Assembly: GCA_016699755.1 (NCBI GenBank)
Contig: CP065009.1
Span: forward strand, 1-64,000
Source: Candidatus Peregrinibacteria bacterium
Lineage (GTDB): Bacteria; Patescibacteriota; Gracilibacteria; CAIRYL01; GCA-016699755
Direction: 5' to 3'
DNA: 64,000 nt
Numbering within the stretch: position 1 is the first letter of the stretch; every line of letters begins with the position of its first letter. Shown here in pieces: positions 31,724-41,360 of the stretch. The notes under the pieces were generated by a model, which saw only the letters and a program-made list of their open reading frames with translations, searched no databases and had not been told where the DNA came from. The position numbers were made by a program, and so were the translations under genes.

Positions 31724-33328
31724 GTGAATCTCGGTTTTTCTCCTCTTCTTTTGATAACAAGAAACCGAAGATCGCCCGCCCTTTCTTTCCTTTTTGGAAT
31801 CCTTCTTTTAGGTGGTTCTTCTTTTTTGGTATGGAATGTTTTTTACACCTCTTCTGATGTCTCAAAAAGCACTCTTATTGATATTCCTGAGGGGGCTTCT
31901 GTAGCAGTTCGGCTTGCGGATAGTTCAAATTTTATTGAGAACTCAGGAGTGAAAAAACTTCTTGAGGGGGAAGCAATTCAGGCACGACAAGGACGAGTAA
32001 CACTTATTTTCTTTGATAATACACGAGTTACTCTCGATGAAAATTCGGAGGTGACACTCAAGACTGTTCGTGGGAACGAGGATGATCGATCAGAAAATAT
32101 CTCCCTAGAACTCACGAAGGGGAGAATATGGGCAAGCGTTCCAAGAAAGATCAATCCGAAGTCTCAAGTTGCACTTGAAAGTGGAGAGGTAGCTGTTAAA
32201 ATTCGCGGAGGAGAGGTTTCTTTTGAGAAGAATAGAATTTCTGTTGCCGAAGGAGGCGCACGGCTTTCCATTGGCGATACGACTACCGAAGAATTGGAGG
32301 TAGGACAAGAAATCCTTCTTACGGATGAAGATATTGCTCAGGCATCTACCGAAAACACTTCTCTCTCAAAAACACTCCTCTCTGCCGATTTTCAAAATTC
32401 AGAGTGGTTTCGTTCCAATATTGCTCCTCAAAAAATAGTTGTATCAGATGATATACAACAGGATGTTTCAAGTGAGGAGGCTATTCCAGAGAATTCTGAT
32501 ACTTCTCTCTCTGTCGGACCAGAGCCTCCAGCAATACAGGTTACTGCACCAGGGGGAAATGGAGAGGAAATTGTAGTTTCTGATCCGGCTAGTGTTATTC
32601 GTGGAACTGTTCCCGAGGGGACGGAAAAAGTTATTGTAAATGATTATGAACTTTCGAAGTTTTCTCTTGGAGATCGCGAATTTCTCTACAATGCGGCAGT
32701 GCAGTGGGGAACAATGAAGGAGGGGAGAAATGAATACACTATTGTCGCGCTTGGCTCAGATGGTGAGCGAAATGAGGCGAAAATCACCCTGATTTATGGT
32801 GAAGATACCTCTTTCGATTCTCAGCAGGAAGACAGCAAAGAAGGAGATGGAACGTCTCATGTATCAGAAGGACCGGTTGCATTACCCGAAGAGAATTCCT
32901 CGATACAAGGACTCGTCATTGACTTTCCAAAAAGTGGTGAAGAAGTTGACGAAAATCCCATTGATGTACTCGGAAAAGCGCCAAAAGGAGCTGCAAAAAT
33001 TGTGGTCGATGACTATCCGCTTTCAAAATTTATTTTAGGAAATACAACGTGGTCATATCGTATGTCGGATGTTTTTGGGAATCGTCCTGAGGGAGAGAAG
33101 ACAGTACTTGTGGAAGCGTTTGATGAAAGTGGAACAAAAATAGCAAGTACAAAAGTCACCTTCACGATTCTTCCGCCAAAAGAACCTCCTACTTCTTCCC
33201 CTCAGGGTGTTTCTGGCTCAAGTAATACTTCGGTTTCCGACAACACTGAAAGTCAAAAAAACTGGGCAGAAATTCGTGGAGGAACCCTTCCTCCTGTTCC
33301 GCAAGATAAGAATGAGCCTTCAATTTAA
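31724..33328 (+). CDS. Membrane-anchored FecR-domain protein with two Ig-like repeats
   Basis: The frame is open from a TTG at 31625, but that part overlaps the start of the divergent pilus gene; a GTG at 31724 gives 534 residues and places the membrane anchor (LSFLFGILLLGGSSFLVWNV) near the N-terminus. A FecR-type domain follows (IPEGASVAVRLADSS, QARQGRVTLIFFDNTRVTLDE, LELTKGRIWASVPRK, EVAVKIRGGEVSFEKNR). Two repeats of about 90 residues follow, with the matched elements VSDPASVIRGTVPEGTEKVIVNDYELSKFSLG and the parallel IDVLGKAPKGAAKIVVDDYPLSKFILG (each shown as short anchors here). The tail is Ser/Thr-rich. It is probably an envelope structural protein rather than a sigma-factor regulator, as no ECF sigma gene is near. 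Confidence 0.75.
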   Translation: MNLGFSPLLLITRNRRSPALSFLFGILLLGGSSFLVWNVFYTSSDVSKSTLIDIPEGASVAVRLADSSNFIENSGVKKLLEGEAIQARQGRVTLIFFDNTRVTLDENSEVTLKTVRGNEDDRSENISLELTKGRIWASVPRKINPKSQVALESGEVAVKIRGGEVSFEKNRISVAEGGARLSIGDTTTEELEVGQEILLTDEDIAQASTENTSLSKTLLSADFQNSEWFRSNIAPQKIVVSDDIQQDVSSEEAIPENSDTSLSVGPEPPAIQVTAPGGNGEEIVVSDPASVIRGTVPEGTEKVIVNDYELSKFSLGDREFLYNAAVQWGTMKEGRNEYTIVALGSDGERNEAKITLIYGEDTSFDSQQEDSKEGDGTSHVSEGPVALPEENSSIQGLVIDFPKSGEEVDENPIDVLGKAPKGAAKIVVDDYPLSKFILGNTTWSYRMSDVFGNRPEGEKTVLVEAFDESGTKIASTKVTFTILPPKEPPTSSPQGVSGSSNTSVSDNTESQKNWAEIRGGTLPPVPQDKNEPSI

Positions 33329-33361
33329 GAAGAATTTGAACCCTTTCGAAGATTTCTCTTT

Positions 33362-34003
33362 ATGAAATTTCTCCGCTTCACTAAAAAGCGTCTTTTTCTT
33401 GTTTTTACGCTCATTGTTGGAGCTCTTTTTTGTACTCCATTTGTATTTTTTTTCTTTGTTTCGGATACAGATTTTTCTTTAGAAAATGCCCCTCAAAAAC
33501 CTGTGGCAGTTATATTTGGTGCTTCTGCTGCTTTTGGAAAGCCCTCTGATATTTTTTCTGATCGTCTTCATCAGGGCGCAAAACTCTACGCTTTAGGAAA
33601 AGTAAAAAAAGTGCTCATCTCTGGGGATAATTCTCATGCAGACTACAACGAGCCCGTGGTGGGGAAAATGTATCTTCTCAAAAGAGGGGTTCCAGAAGAA
33701 GATATTATACTCGATTATGCGGGTTTTCGAACGTATGACACCTGTTTTCGATTGCGATATATTTTTCATGTTGAAAGTGCGCTTCTGGTGACACAGTCTT
33801 TTCATCTTCCGCGAGCGCTTTTCTTATGTCGAAGTTTTGGAATCGATTCTTTTGGTGTTGCGGCGGATTTGCGATCGTATAAAAAAACCTCATGGTTTCA
33901 TACGCGAGAATATGTCGCGCGTTGGGTTTCGTTTTGGGAGGTAAAATTCTTTCGTCACAATCCAAAATTTCTTGGAGATCCACATCCAGTATTTTTTGAG
34001 TAG
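33362..34003 (+). CDS. SanA/YdcF-like DUF218 envelope protein
   Basis: The 213-residue protein has one N-terminal membrane segment (RLFLVFTLIVGALFCTPFVFFF) and a DUF218 alpha/beta domain. Characteristic are KPVAVIFGASAAFGKPSDIF near 50, SDRLHQGAKLYALGKVKKVLISGDN, YNEPVVGKMYLLKRGVPEEDI, and GFRTYDTCFRLRYIF followed by LLVTQSFHLPRALFLCRSFG. This is the SanA branch (vancomycin sensitivity, envelope barrier) rather than YdcF. It follows the FecR-domain gene by 33 bases in the same direction and converges with ftsK. Confidence 0.85.
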   Translation: MKFLRFTKKRLFLVFTLIVGALFCTPFVFFFFVSDTDFSLENAPQKPVAVIFGASAAFGKPSDIFSDRLHQGAKLYALGKVKKVLISGDNSHADYNEPVVGKMYLLKRGVPEEDIILDYAGFRTYDTCFRLRYIFHVESALLVTQSFHLPRALFLCRSFGIDSFGVAADLRSYKKTSWFHTREYVARWVSFWEVKFFRHNPKFLGDPHPVFFE

Positions 34004-34013
34004 GTGACGTAAA

Positions 34014-36194
34014 TTATAAGTAAATATCTCGTGGTTTTGCGCCACGCGCTGGACCAATAAGCCCTTGTTCCTCTAACTCATCTAAAATACGCGCCGCACG
34101 TGCATATCCCACAGAAAGCCTTCGTTGTAATAAACTTGCACTTGCTTTTCCGGTTTGTCGTATTACATCAATTGCTTTTTTGTTGATATCTCCTCCTTCA
34201 TCACTAAAATCGTTAAACCCTGGAATCGCCTCGTGCTCCTCATCCCCCTCAAGAATCGATTCATCATACTCTGGTTGTCCGATAATTTTAAGACGATTTG
34301 TGACCCGATTTACTTCATCGGTGCTAATATAAATTCCCTGAATGCGCTTTGGTTTTGTGAGTGAGGCGTTTGAAAAGAGCAGGTCACCTTTTCCGAGAAG
34401 ATCTTCTGCACCAATGGAATCCAAGATTGTACGAGAGTCAACAGCACTCGTTACGGCAAAAGCAATTCTGGTCGGGATATTCGCCTTAATAAGTCCTGTA
34501 ATAACATCTACAGAAGGGCGTTGAGTCGCAATGATAAGGTGCATTCCGACGGCACGTGCCATTTGGGCGAGTCGGCAAATTGCCGCTTCGGTTTCTTTTT
34601 TGAGTTGGCGCATCATCAAGTCCGCAAGCTCATCCACCACAATAACAATTTTTGGCATTTTTTCTTTTTCACGATCATTAAATTCATCTGCATTTCGATA
34701 GCCTTTTTTTGCGAGTTCTCCGTAGCGACGCATCATTTCTGCCACTGCCCATCGGAGTGCAGAGAGCGCCTTATCTGACTCTGTAATAACTGGGGTGAGA
34801 AGATGGGGAATATTGTTGTATGGGGCAAGCTCTACTCGTTTTGGATCTACGAGAATAAGTTTTAAATCAGCTGGAGAATTTTGGTAAAGTAACGAAATAA
34901 GAAAGGCATTCATTCCTACTGATTTTCCGGCGCCGGTTGCTCCTGCAATAAGGAGATGCGGCATATCTGAAAGATTCGCAACAACTGCATTTCCAGCAAC
35001 GTCGCGTCCAAGCGCTATACGCATAGAGCTCTTAATATTTTCAAATTCCTTACTTTCGAGTATTTCTTTGAGATAGACCGTCGCTCGTTTTTCGTTCGGA
35101 ATTTCAATACCTACCAAATCTTTTCCAGGGATAGGTGCCTCAATACGAATAGAAGAAGCGGCGAGAGCAAGGGTAAGATCGTTCTTTAAGCTTGTAATCT
35201 TTGAGAGCTTTACGCCCTCCTGTGGCTTAATGGTATATTGTGTTACGGTTGGACCGGCATTCGCTGGACCACGATCGCACCCAATACCAAATTCTAAAAG
35301 TTTCTCCTGAATGAGAAGTTCTTTTTCGGCAAGTTCTTTTTCATCGGTGAGGATGGTCATTTTTTTGTTTTCGAGAAGACTAAGAGAAGGGAATTCCCAT
35401 TCTCCTACCGCAGAAACAAGTGGTCGATCTGCTTTTTCTTTTCGTTCTGCTTCTTTTTTTCGAAATTCTTCGCGTCGCTTTTCTGCTTCTTTTCGATCTT
35501 GTTCCAATTTTTTTCGGCGAACTTCATCAATGTTCGGATCCTGATGAACGGCTTGCACTATCTCTTTTACTTTTTTGAGATCAAGCCCCTTCTCCCTCTT
35601 TTGCTTTTTCTCTGGAAGAAAGAGTGTAAAAAAGAGAAGAACCCCTCGAAAAATTCCAGAAATGGAAACAGGAAATGAGAGAATGGCACCAATGGCTGTT
35701 ATTCCAGAGAGCAGAACAACAGCTCCTGTATCTCCTAAAAAGTAGCGAGGAAGAACGCTTCCCGATGCTCCAAAAAATCCGCCTCCAAGATTCATGGCGT
35801 TAAAACTTTGCTCTGGAGAAAGGGTTACAGTGTGAAATATCCCAAATCCTCCGACAAGAAAAAAGGAAAATCCAACAAGTCTGGTAAAATTCATTGCCCA
35901 TCTTTTCGCAAGAAAAAAGGAGAATGAGAGAAATCCAAAGACGATGGGCATTATATAGGCTCCTTTTCCAAAAAGTGAGAATAGTACACTGGCAAACATA
36001 CTTCCAAAAATATCGAGTTTCTTTGAAAGCCCTAAAAAAGAGAGAACAGCAAGTACACCAAAAAGAATTCCCCACATCTCTTGAGACTGTTGTTCATTTA
36101 TTTTGAGTGATGGAAGAAGGGATGCCTTTTTTCTTCTTCGAAGAGGGGAGTGTTGAACCTTTTGCCGAAGTGTTCGTTTTTTTCTGCGAACCAT
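34014..36194 (-). CDS. ftsK: DNA translocase FtsK/SpoIIIE
   Basis: FtsK pumps chromosomal DNA through the closing septum. The 726 residues begin with a basic tail and four membrane segments (about 35-185). A short charged linker (KLEQDRKEAEKRREEFRKKE near 220-250) follows, in contrast to the very long linkers of proteobacteria. The motor has GATGAGKSVGMNAFL (Walker A, near 425), KLILVDPKRVELAPYN, IVIVVDELADLMM (Walker B, near 520) and RLAQMARAVGMHLIIATQRP. The gamma domain at the end (IRQTGKASASLLQRRLSVGYARAARILDELE) should bind KOPS-like sequences. Confidence 0.95.
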   Translation of the reverse strand: MVRRKKRTLRQKVQHSPLRRRKKASLLPSLKINEQQSQEMWGILFGVLAVLSFLGLSKKLDIFGSMFASVLFSLFGKGAYIMPIVFGFLSFSFFLAKRWAMNFTRLVGFSFFLVGGFGIFHTVTLSPEQSFNAMNLGGGFFGASGSVLPRYFLGDTGAVVLLSGITAIGAILSFPVSISGIFRGVLLFFTLFLPEKKQKREKGLDLKKVKEIVQAVHQDPNIDEVRRKKLEQDRKEAEKRREEFRKKEAERKEKADRPLVSAVGEWEFPSLSLLENKKMTILTDEKELAEKELLIQEKLLEFGIGCDRGPANAGPTVTQYTIKPQEGVKLSKITSLKNDLTLALAASSIRIEAPIPGKDLVGIEIPNEKRATVYLKEILESKEFENIKSSMRIALGRDVAGNAVVANLSDMPHLLIAGATGAGKSVGMNAFLISLLYQNSPADLKLILVDPKRVELAPYNNIPHLLTPVITESDKALSALRWAVAEMMRRYGELAKKGYRNADEFNDREKEKMPKIVIVVDELADLMMRQLKKETEAAICRLAQMARAVGMHLIIATQRPSVDVITGLIKANIPTRIAFAVTSAVDSRTILDSIGAEDLLGKGDLLFSNASLTKPKRIQGIYISTDEVNRVTNRLKIIGQPEYDESILEGDEEHEAIPGFNDFSDEGGDINKKAIDVIRQTGKASASLLQRRLSVGYARAARILDELEEQGLIGPARGAKPRDIYL

Positions 36195-36286
36195 TTTTTT
36201 GAGAAATTTTCAGCATAAAGTATTCCGTTTTTTTGCAGAAACGGCAATTTTTGAAGGTTTTGAGCTCTTAACCCTCTATCCTCCAT

Positions 36287-37480
36287 TTACCATCGAACAT
36301 CAGTCGTTGTTTCTGTTTCTGTCCAAGGACCTTCTGGCACATCCTCTCGGGAGACAAATTTCCAGTGTACTTCGGCGTTTGTCGTCATTCCAAGGCAATC
36401 CCATGTCGCTGGAGAAATATCGAGTCCGGCAGAAGCACCAAAGCTATTTTTTGGATTTTCCGTATCTCCAAAAACATATTCAAAATCGTCTTCTGAAAGT
36501 GGTCCAACATCTTGCCATTGTGCGTAGCAAATCTTCCCCTCAAGTGAAACGGCAATCCATCTATTTTTGAGGATAGATTTTTTTTGCTTTGCTTCTTCAA
36601 ACCAAGGAACGAGTTCTGCGGATTTTTTTCGGTTCCCATTGTCATCAAGATCGTTATAGGGAAGTGCAAAATAAAAAGGATTCTCTTTTGGAATAAAATC
36701 GCAAGGGCGGTATCCACACCGATTATTCGGATCATCTGTTCCTCCAAAATGTTGCATCCATTTGTCATCCCATGCACTTTCAGTATTAGAAATATATGCG
36801 TTATCGTCTCCTGGAAGCTCTCCAACCCAAAATACTGTTGTCATTGTTTTTTTCCATCCTTCCCATAAAGAAGATGGTTCAGGTTGTTCATCCTTAAAAG
36901 TTGATTCCGTTGTAATGAAAAGGTGTGCCATTTCTCCTCTGTTTATAAAACGATTGGGAAAAGCATTCGAAAGCTGAGTGAGAAGATTGTTCTCTTCTGC
37001 TTTTTCAAAAAGAGATGTATACCATGGATCACTTGACGGTGCAGAGTCCACAGGAATAGCAAGGGAGAAAAAAATCACTTTTAGGGCCTCTGCGAGAGTG
37101 ATGTTCTGCTCTCCGTGAAATGTTCCATCGGAGTATCCCTTAATAACTCCCATTTCCTTTGCGAGACACAGAAAAGAAACAGCCCAATGCGACGCAGGAA
37201 CATCGGGAAAAAAGAAGCGAGAGGTTTCACAAAGTGAAATATTAGAAGAGGAAAATCGTGCGGCAATAATGATTTTTACAAAATCGTAGCGATTTATAAG
37301 TCCTTCGGGGCGATAGGTTCCATCAGCATATCCTTGAAGAACATTGCGATTTTGAAGTGTTTCGATCTCAGAAGCAAAAGGAGTATTTGGAGAAATATCA
37401 GAAAAAGAAGCGAGTGCTGACCCACCAACAAAACATGAGGCAAAAAATACAAAAACCCCCTTTTGAAAAATACGTTTCAT
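36287..37480 (-). CDS. SLH-domain envelope protein
   Basis: From the ATG at 37480 (MKRIFQKGVFVFFASCFVGGSALA) the protein has a cleavable signal and three S-layer homology units: FSDISPNTPFASEIETLQNR with LQGYADGTYRPEGLINR, FFPDVPASHWAVSFLCLAKE with IKGYSDGTFHGEQNITLAEA, and a weaker third WYTSLFEKAEEN with FPNRFINRGEMAHLF. SLH domains bind cell-wall polymers. The C-terminal 190 residues, with WQDVGPLSEDDFEYVFG and GLDISPATWDCLGM, look like a double-psi beta-barrel type domain, but this is a weak call. It is probably co-transcribed with the multidomain deacetylase encoded just upstream (gap of about 30 bases). Confidence 0.8.
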   Translation of the reverse strand: MKRIFQKGVFVFFASCFVGGSALASFSDISPNTPFASEIETLQNRNVLQGYADGTYRPEGLINRYDFVKIIIAARFSSSNISLCETSRFFFPDVPASHWAVSFLCLAKEMGVIKGYSDGTFHGEQNITLAEALKVIFFSLAIPVDSAPSSDPWYTSLFEKAEENNLLTQLSNAFPNRFINRGEMAHLFITTESTFKDEQPEPSSLWEGWKKTMTTVFWVGELPGDDNAYISNTESAWDDKWMQHFGGTDDPNNRCGYRPCDFIPKENPFYFALPYNDLDDNGNRKKSAELVPWFEEAKQKKSILKNRWIAVSLEGKICYAQWQDVGPLSEDDFEYVFGDTENPKNSFGASAGLDISPATWDCLGMTTNAEVHWKFVSREDVPEGPWTETETTTDVRW

Positions 37481-37512
37481 ATCAAAAGGGGGAATAAGAA
37501 AGATCAAAAAAA

Positions 37513-39981
37513 TCAGGATGCAGGAGTAAGGAGTTGAACTCCCTCTCGAAGTGTTTTAACTGGCATGTTGCTCTGTGAGATTTCAGAGACAATTTGTTCC
37601 AAAAGTGCCGGAGAATTTCCGTAGAAATCGGTAGAGTCGTCAATTCGGTGGAACATGAGCACAAGCCAAGTCTTTGTTGTTTTTGCTTCTTGAATCCAAG
37701 CGCGAACATCTTCGATGGTCGTGTTGCGGTCAACCTCTTGGGTTTTGAGAAGGAGTGGATCAGAATTATGTTCATTTTCCCCTCGAACAACTGTTCTGGC
37801 ACCAATATACCCCGCATTTCGAACCATGTCGACTATTCCATTGTTATAGTCTCCATACGGATAAACAAAGGTGTTGACGAGGGAGATTCCTGTGGCAAGG
37901 AGGTCGCTTTTTGATCCCTCAATTTCCTCTTGTGCCTGTGCAAAAGAGAGAAGGGGAAGAGAGGGGTGTGTTTTTGTATGAGAACCAATCTCGTGCCCAC
38001 TTTGCTCTAATTGTCGAACTTCTGAAGCGGACATGTATGTCTCATCATTTATTATTCCGCCTCCGGGAGTGGAAAGGCTTGTATCATCAATAGCAAGTTC
38101 TCCAGGGACAGTAATGGTATGCAAAAGAGAAAATGTTGTTGCATTTGCAGGCATAGTAAGTGTGACACTGTAGGGTTGCCATTCAGAGGAAGATGAAGGA
38201 ACATCATCTACAAAGTCGTATTGATACGTTCCATCAGAAAGAAGATATTGCGCGACGGTTTCTGTTGAAACATTGCTTTTGTAGTATTCAGAATAGGTAT
38301 AAGAAGCTCCTCCTGAAACGAGAACTTCATCGAAGAACCATTTTGCATCTCCTCCGTTTGCTTGAGTTACTGTTACTGATGCTGCAACACCAGTATGACC
38401 AGGAACAGGATACGAAAATTGGGCGGTGGCATCACTCCAGATATTGCTTTCCCATTCATTTGGTTGTCCTTCAGTTCCTACTTCAAACCCAGCGTTTGAA
38501 ATGAGATTTGAAAGAGAAGGAGCACTCTTCATTTCATCAGTGATGATATAGAATGATCCCTTCATGTTTGCCGCTTCTAAAATAGGCTTCGCATTTGTAA
38601 AGTGAGTAACCCAACCATCATCAAAAGAAAGAGTGACAAAACCAGTAGAAAAAGCGCTATCGGTATTTTTTGAAAGTGAAATATCATCGAGTGTAAGAGA
38701 TCCGTTCTGTCGGATAAGATGAAAAACGGTGACAGAAACGGCATTTTCTGGAGTAAAAAAGGATGCAGTTGCCTTCTTCCAAGTGGAAGGACTTGCTTCA
38801 GGTGCTCCGAGGTATTGAAAAGTATCCGTTCCATCAGAAAGATGAAACATGACAGTAAGCTCGGAGGGAATATCGGATTGGTAGTAATCTTCATAGAGAA
38901 AAGATTCTCCAGCAGTTACAGGAATGGCATCGAAAACCCATTTTGCATCTCCTTCAGTTCCATAGTTCGTAATAGTGACACGAGCGGCAAGAGCATCTGT
39001 TCGCCCTGTAACAGGGTATTCAAATGTCGAAGTGTGGGTTCCCCAAGATCCTTGTTCCCAAGAGAGTGGCACTCCATTTTGCCCCTCTTGGAATGATGGG
39101 TTTTGTACAAGATTTTGAGAAGTAGGAGGAGGTGGTGGTGGTGGACTCACTACATTTGAAACCGTTACCGAAATTTCCGTTGCGGTTGCTGTGTTTCCAG
39201 TGGCATCACGAGCTGTTGCAGAAAGCGTGTGTGCTCCATTTGTAATCGTCTTTGTATCAAGAGAAAGAGTGTAAGGAGCACTTATTACTTCGCTTTGAAG
39301 AGGGCTTCCATCAAGGAGGAACTGAACACCAGTAACTCCAATGTTATCAGTAGCATTTGCTTGAACGGTAATAGAATCAGAAACGGTTGCTCCATTTGTT
39401 GGGGTAGTGAGAGAGACTGTTGGTGGAGTAGTATCAGTCACCGCTTCTTCCTCAAGAGAGGCATTGTCAATGGAAAGTGTTCCTACCTTAGAAAGAGATT
39501 GGTACACCGTTATATTTTTTGCATTGGCGGGCGCGACAAACGAGAATTCAATATTACTCCAGTTTTCTGAAGCAGGAACGCTTCCTAATAGTACAGTTTG
39601 TTTTAATCTGTTCGTGAGAGTGTATTGTGCTCGAATTTCCGTTGCTGTGCTCGATTTGTAGTTGTGATGGTAATGGTAGGTTTTCCCCGGAGTTACTGTT
39701 ACCGGAAGAAAATACCACCAGCCCTGCAATGGAAAACTGTTGAGTTTTTGAAGAGAAACTCCGTTTCCATCTTTTCCAGTAGCAGGATAAGAAAAAGAGA
39801 ATCCAAAAATGGCGCTTCCGCGTTGTCGCCAATCGTCTGGATACTTTGATATTCCTGGTTCAGCTTTTTCAAAATCCCCATTTGGGATAAGGTTTCCTGC
39901 CGCTTCAGAGAAATCTGAAAAGCCCGAGAACGCAAAAAGAACGAGGGAAAAAAGACCGAGTCGAAAGAAGAATTTCTGCAT
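37513..39981 (-). CDS. Secreted multidomain polysaccharide deacetylase with a binding module inside the NodB domain
   Basis: The 822-residue protein has a signal peptide (FFFRLGLFSLVLFAFSGFSD). Three homologous carbohydrate-binding-like modules begin NLIPNGDFEKAEPG (about 29-180), NLVQNPSFQEGQNG (about 290-440) and NLISNAGFEVGTEG (about 490-640). Between the first two lies a Big-type Ig domain (PPTVSLTTPTNGATVSDSIT) and a Pro run. The NodB fold starts at FVTLSFDDGW near 450 (metal Asp), is interrupted by the third module, and resumes at YMSASEVRQLEQSGHEIGSH with SHTKTH (metal His), FVYPYGDYNNG and LVLMFHRID. The inserted module inside the catalytic domain is unusual. Substrate is likely a cell-surface N-acetylated glycan. 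Confidence 0.88.
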   Translation of the reverse strand: MQKFFFRLGLFSLVLFAFSGFSDFSEAAGNLIPNGDFEKAEPGISKYPDDWRQRGSAIFGFSFSYPATGKDGNGVSLQKLNSFPLQGWWYFLPVTVTPGKTYHYHHNYKSSTATEIRAQYTLTNRLKQTVLLGSVPASENWSNIEFSFVAPANAKNITVYQSLSKVGTLSIDNASLEEEAVTDTTPPTVSLTTPTNGATVSDSITVQANATDNIGVTGVQFLLDGSPLQSEVISAPYTLSLDTKTITNGAHTLSATARDATGNTATATEISVTVSNVVSPPPPPPPTSQNLVQNPSFQEGQNGVPLSWEQGSWGTHTSTFEYPVTGRTDALAARVTITNYGTEGDAKWVFDAIPVTAGESFLYEDYYQSDIPSELTVMFHLSDGTDTFQYLGAPEASPSTWKKATASFFTPENAVSVTVFHLIRQNGSLTLDDISLSKNTDSAFSTGFVTLSFDDGWVTHFTNAKPILEAANMKGSFYIITDEMKSAPSLSNLISNAGFEVGTEGQPNEWESNIWSDATAQFSYPVPGHTGVAASVTVTQANGGDAKWFFDEVLVSGGASYTYSEYYKSNVSTETVAQYLLSDGTYQYDFVDDVPSSSSEWQPYSVTLTMPANATTFSLLHTITVPGELAIDDTSLSTPGGGIINDETYMSASEVRQLEQSGHEIGSHTKTHPSLPLLSFAQAQEEIEGSKSDLLATGISLVNTFVYPYGDYNNGIVDMVRNAGYIGARTVVRGENEHNSDPLLLKTQEVDRNTTIEDVRAWIQEAKTTKTWLVLMFHRIDDSTDFYGNSPALLEQIVSEISQSNMPVKTLREGVQLLTPAS

Positions 39982-40271
39982 ATCGTTCTCAAAAATAGGA
40001 AAAGAAAGAGAGAGGAACAGTGAATCACTAATATCAAAAAAATAATATAAATTGTCAAATCTTTCTTATTGGCTTTACAAAAGTATTTTTTATGATGTTG
40101 AAAATTACAAATAATAGTACATTTTATTATTATTTTTTACACGACAGAAAAAAGAGAAACGTCAAGATTTCGGAGCATCTGTAAAATATCCGAGATATCA
40201 AAAGACTTTTCCAGAAAACTAGGAGGAATCTCCATATTTTCTGAGTGTGCAAGCAATTTATTGTTCCTATG
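39982..40271. other. Gene-free spacer
   Basis: About 290 AT-rich bases between the divergent-side start of the deacetylase and the end of serC. I see no ORF of merit, no clear terminator stem and no repeat. It probably contains the promoter of the deacetylase operon. Confidence 0.5.
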
Positions 40272-41360
40272 TTATTTTCCGATTTCTCTTAAAAGATTCG
40301 CTATGTCACTGGCATTTGTAACGGGGAAATTTCCGATACGAATTTGACATTTTTTTGCCTTTCCATAGCCTTTTCCCACTTCTATTCCCTTTTGTGAAAG
40401 CTGTGTGTGGAGATGAGTAATATCTTCTTCTTTCCCCTTAAATACCAGTACACTCTCTGATCGACCGACAGAGATAGCAGGAGAAAAAAGAGGATGAGAA
40501 TCGAAAAAGTCATAGATCATTTGCTCTTTTTCTTTTGTGGAAGCGTACAAATTTTCAAGAGTTCCATAGTCTTTCGTGAGACGACTACAGACATATCCGA
40601 GTCCTGCAATATTCATAACATTCGGTGTAGTGGGGGTTTGAAATTTCCCTTCCATTTTCTTTTCAAGTCCAGACAGACAATGGTGACACCCAACATCTTC
40701 TCCGGTGGATTCGCGCACTATTGCCTTTTCCCAAATGCGCGGACCAACAATAAGTATGCCAAGCCCAGCAGGAAGCCCGAGTGCTTTCTGAACCGAAAAA
40801 AACCAGGCATCTGCCTGAGAAAAGTCAAATGTCACTGCTCCCATGGCGCTCGTAATATCAATGCCAAAGAGGATATGTGGATGCTTCTTGCGAATTTCTG
40901 CAATTTCTTCGGGACGATACGCAATTCCGGTGGATGTTTCATTTGCCGTTAGTGCGAGAAATTCTGCATCGGAATCGGGAAAAATCTCATCGACCTCAAC
41001 TCGTTTTTCTCCTTCATGTGTTATTTTTTGCACTTCTTTTTGGGCGGATTTTGATTCTTTTGCCCAGACATTCCCAAAATTTCCATTGGAAACATGGCAA
41101 GCTTTTTTTGTGACTGCGCTCCGCACTAAAATTTCCATCGCTTCTGTGGCAGAATAGGTGTAGTAAACACGATATTCTTCAGGAATATGAAAAAAAGTTC
41201 GAAGTGAAGTAATGGTGTTTTCCGAAATTTCAGAAAACTTTTCGCTTCGATGAGAAATTTCCGCTATTCCGTTTTGCAGACTTTCGCAGAGAAAATCAGC
41301 GACACCGTGATAAAGTTTTGCGGGTCCAACGGTAAAGTTTTTTACGAGAGGATAAGACAT
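40272..41360 (-). CDS. serC: Phosphoserine aminotransferase
   Basis: SerC converts 3-phosphohydroxypyruvate with glutamate to phosphoserine. The 362 residues start NFTVGPAKLYHGVADFLCES. The SHRSEKFSEI stretch near 37, the PLP-phosphate region and the aldimine lysine in WFFSVQKALGLPAGLGILIV near 185-205 are in place, as is the NFPVTNASDIANLL end. The LPAGLG context and HRSEKF form place it in the shorter, divergent SerC branch of class V aminotransferases. Its start overlaps the end of serA by 19 bases, forming a serine pathway pair; serB is not visible. Confidence 0.88.
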   Translation of the reverse strand: MSYPLVKNFTVGPAKLYHGVADFLCESLQNGIAEISHRSEKFSEISENTITSLRTFFHIPEEYRVYYTYSATEAMEILVRSAVTKKACHVSNGNFGNVWAKESKSAQKEVQKITHEGEKRVEVDEIFPDSDAEFLALTANETSTGIAYRPEEIAEIRKKHPHILFGIDITSAMGAVTFDFSQADAWFFSVQKALGLPAGLGILIVGPRIWEKAIVRESTGEDVGCHHCLSGLEKKMEGKFQTPTTPNVMNIAGLGYVCSRLTKDYGTLENLYASTKEKEQMIYDFFDSHPLFSPAISVGRSESVLVFKGKEEDITHLHTQLSQKGIEVGKGYGKAKKCQIRIGNFPVTNASDIANLLREIGK

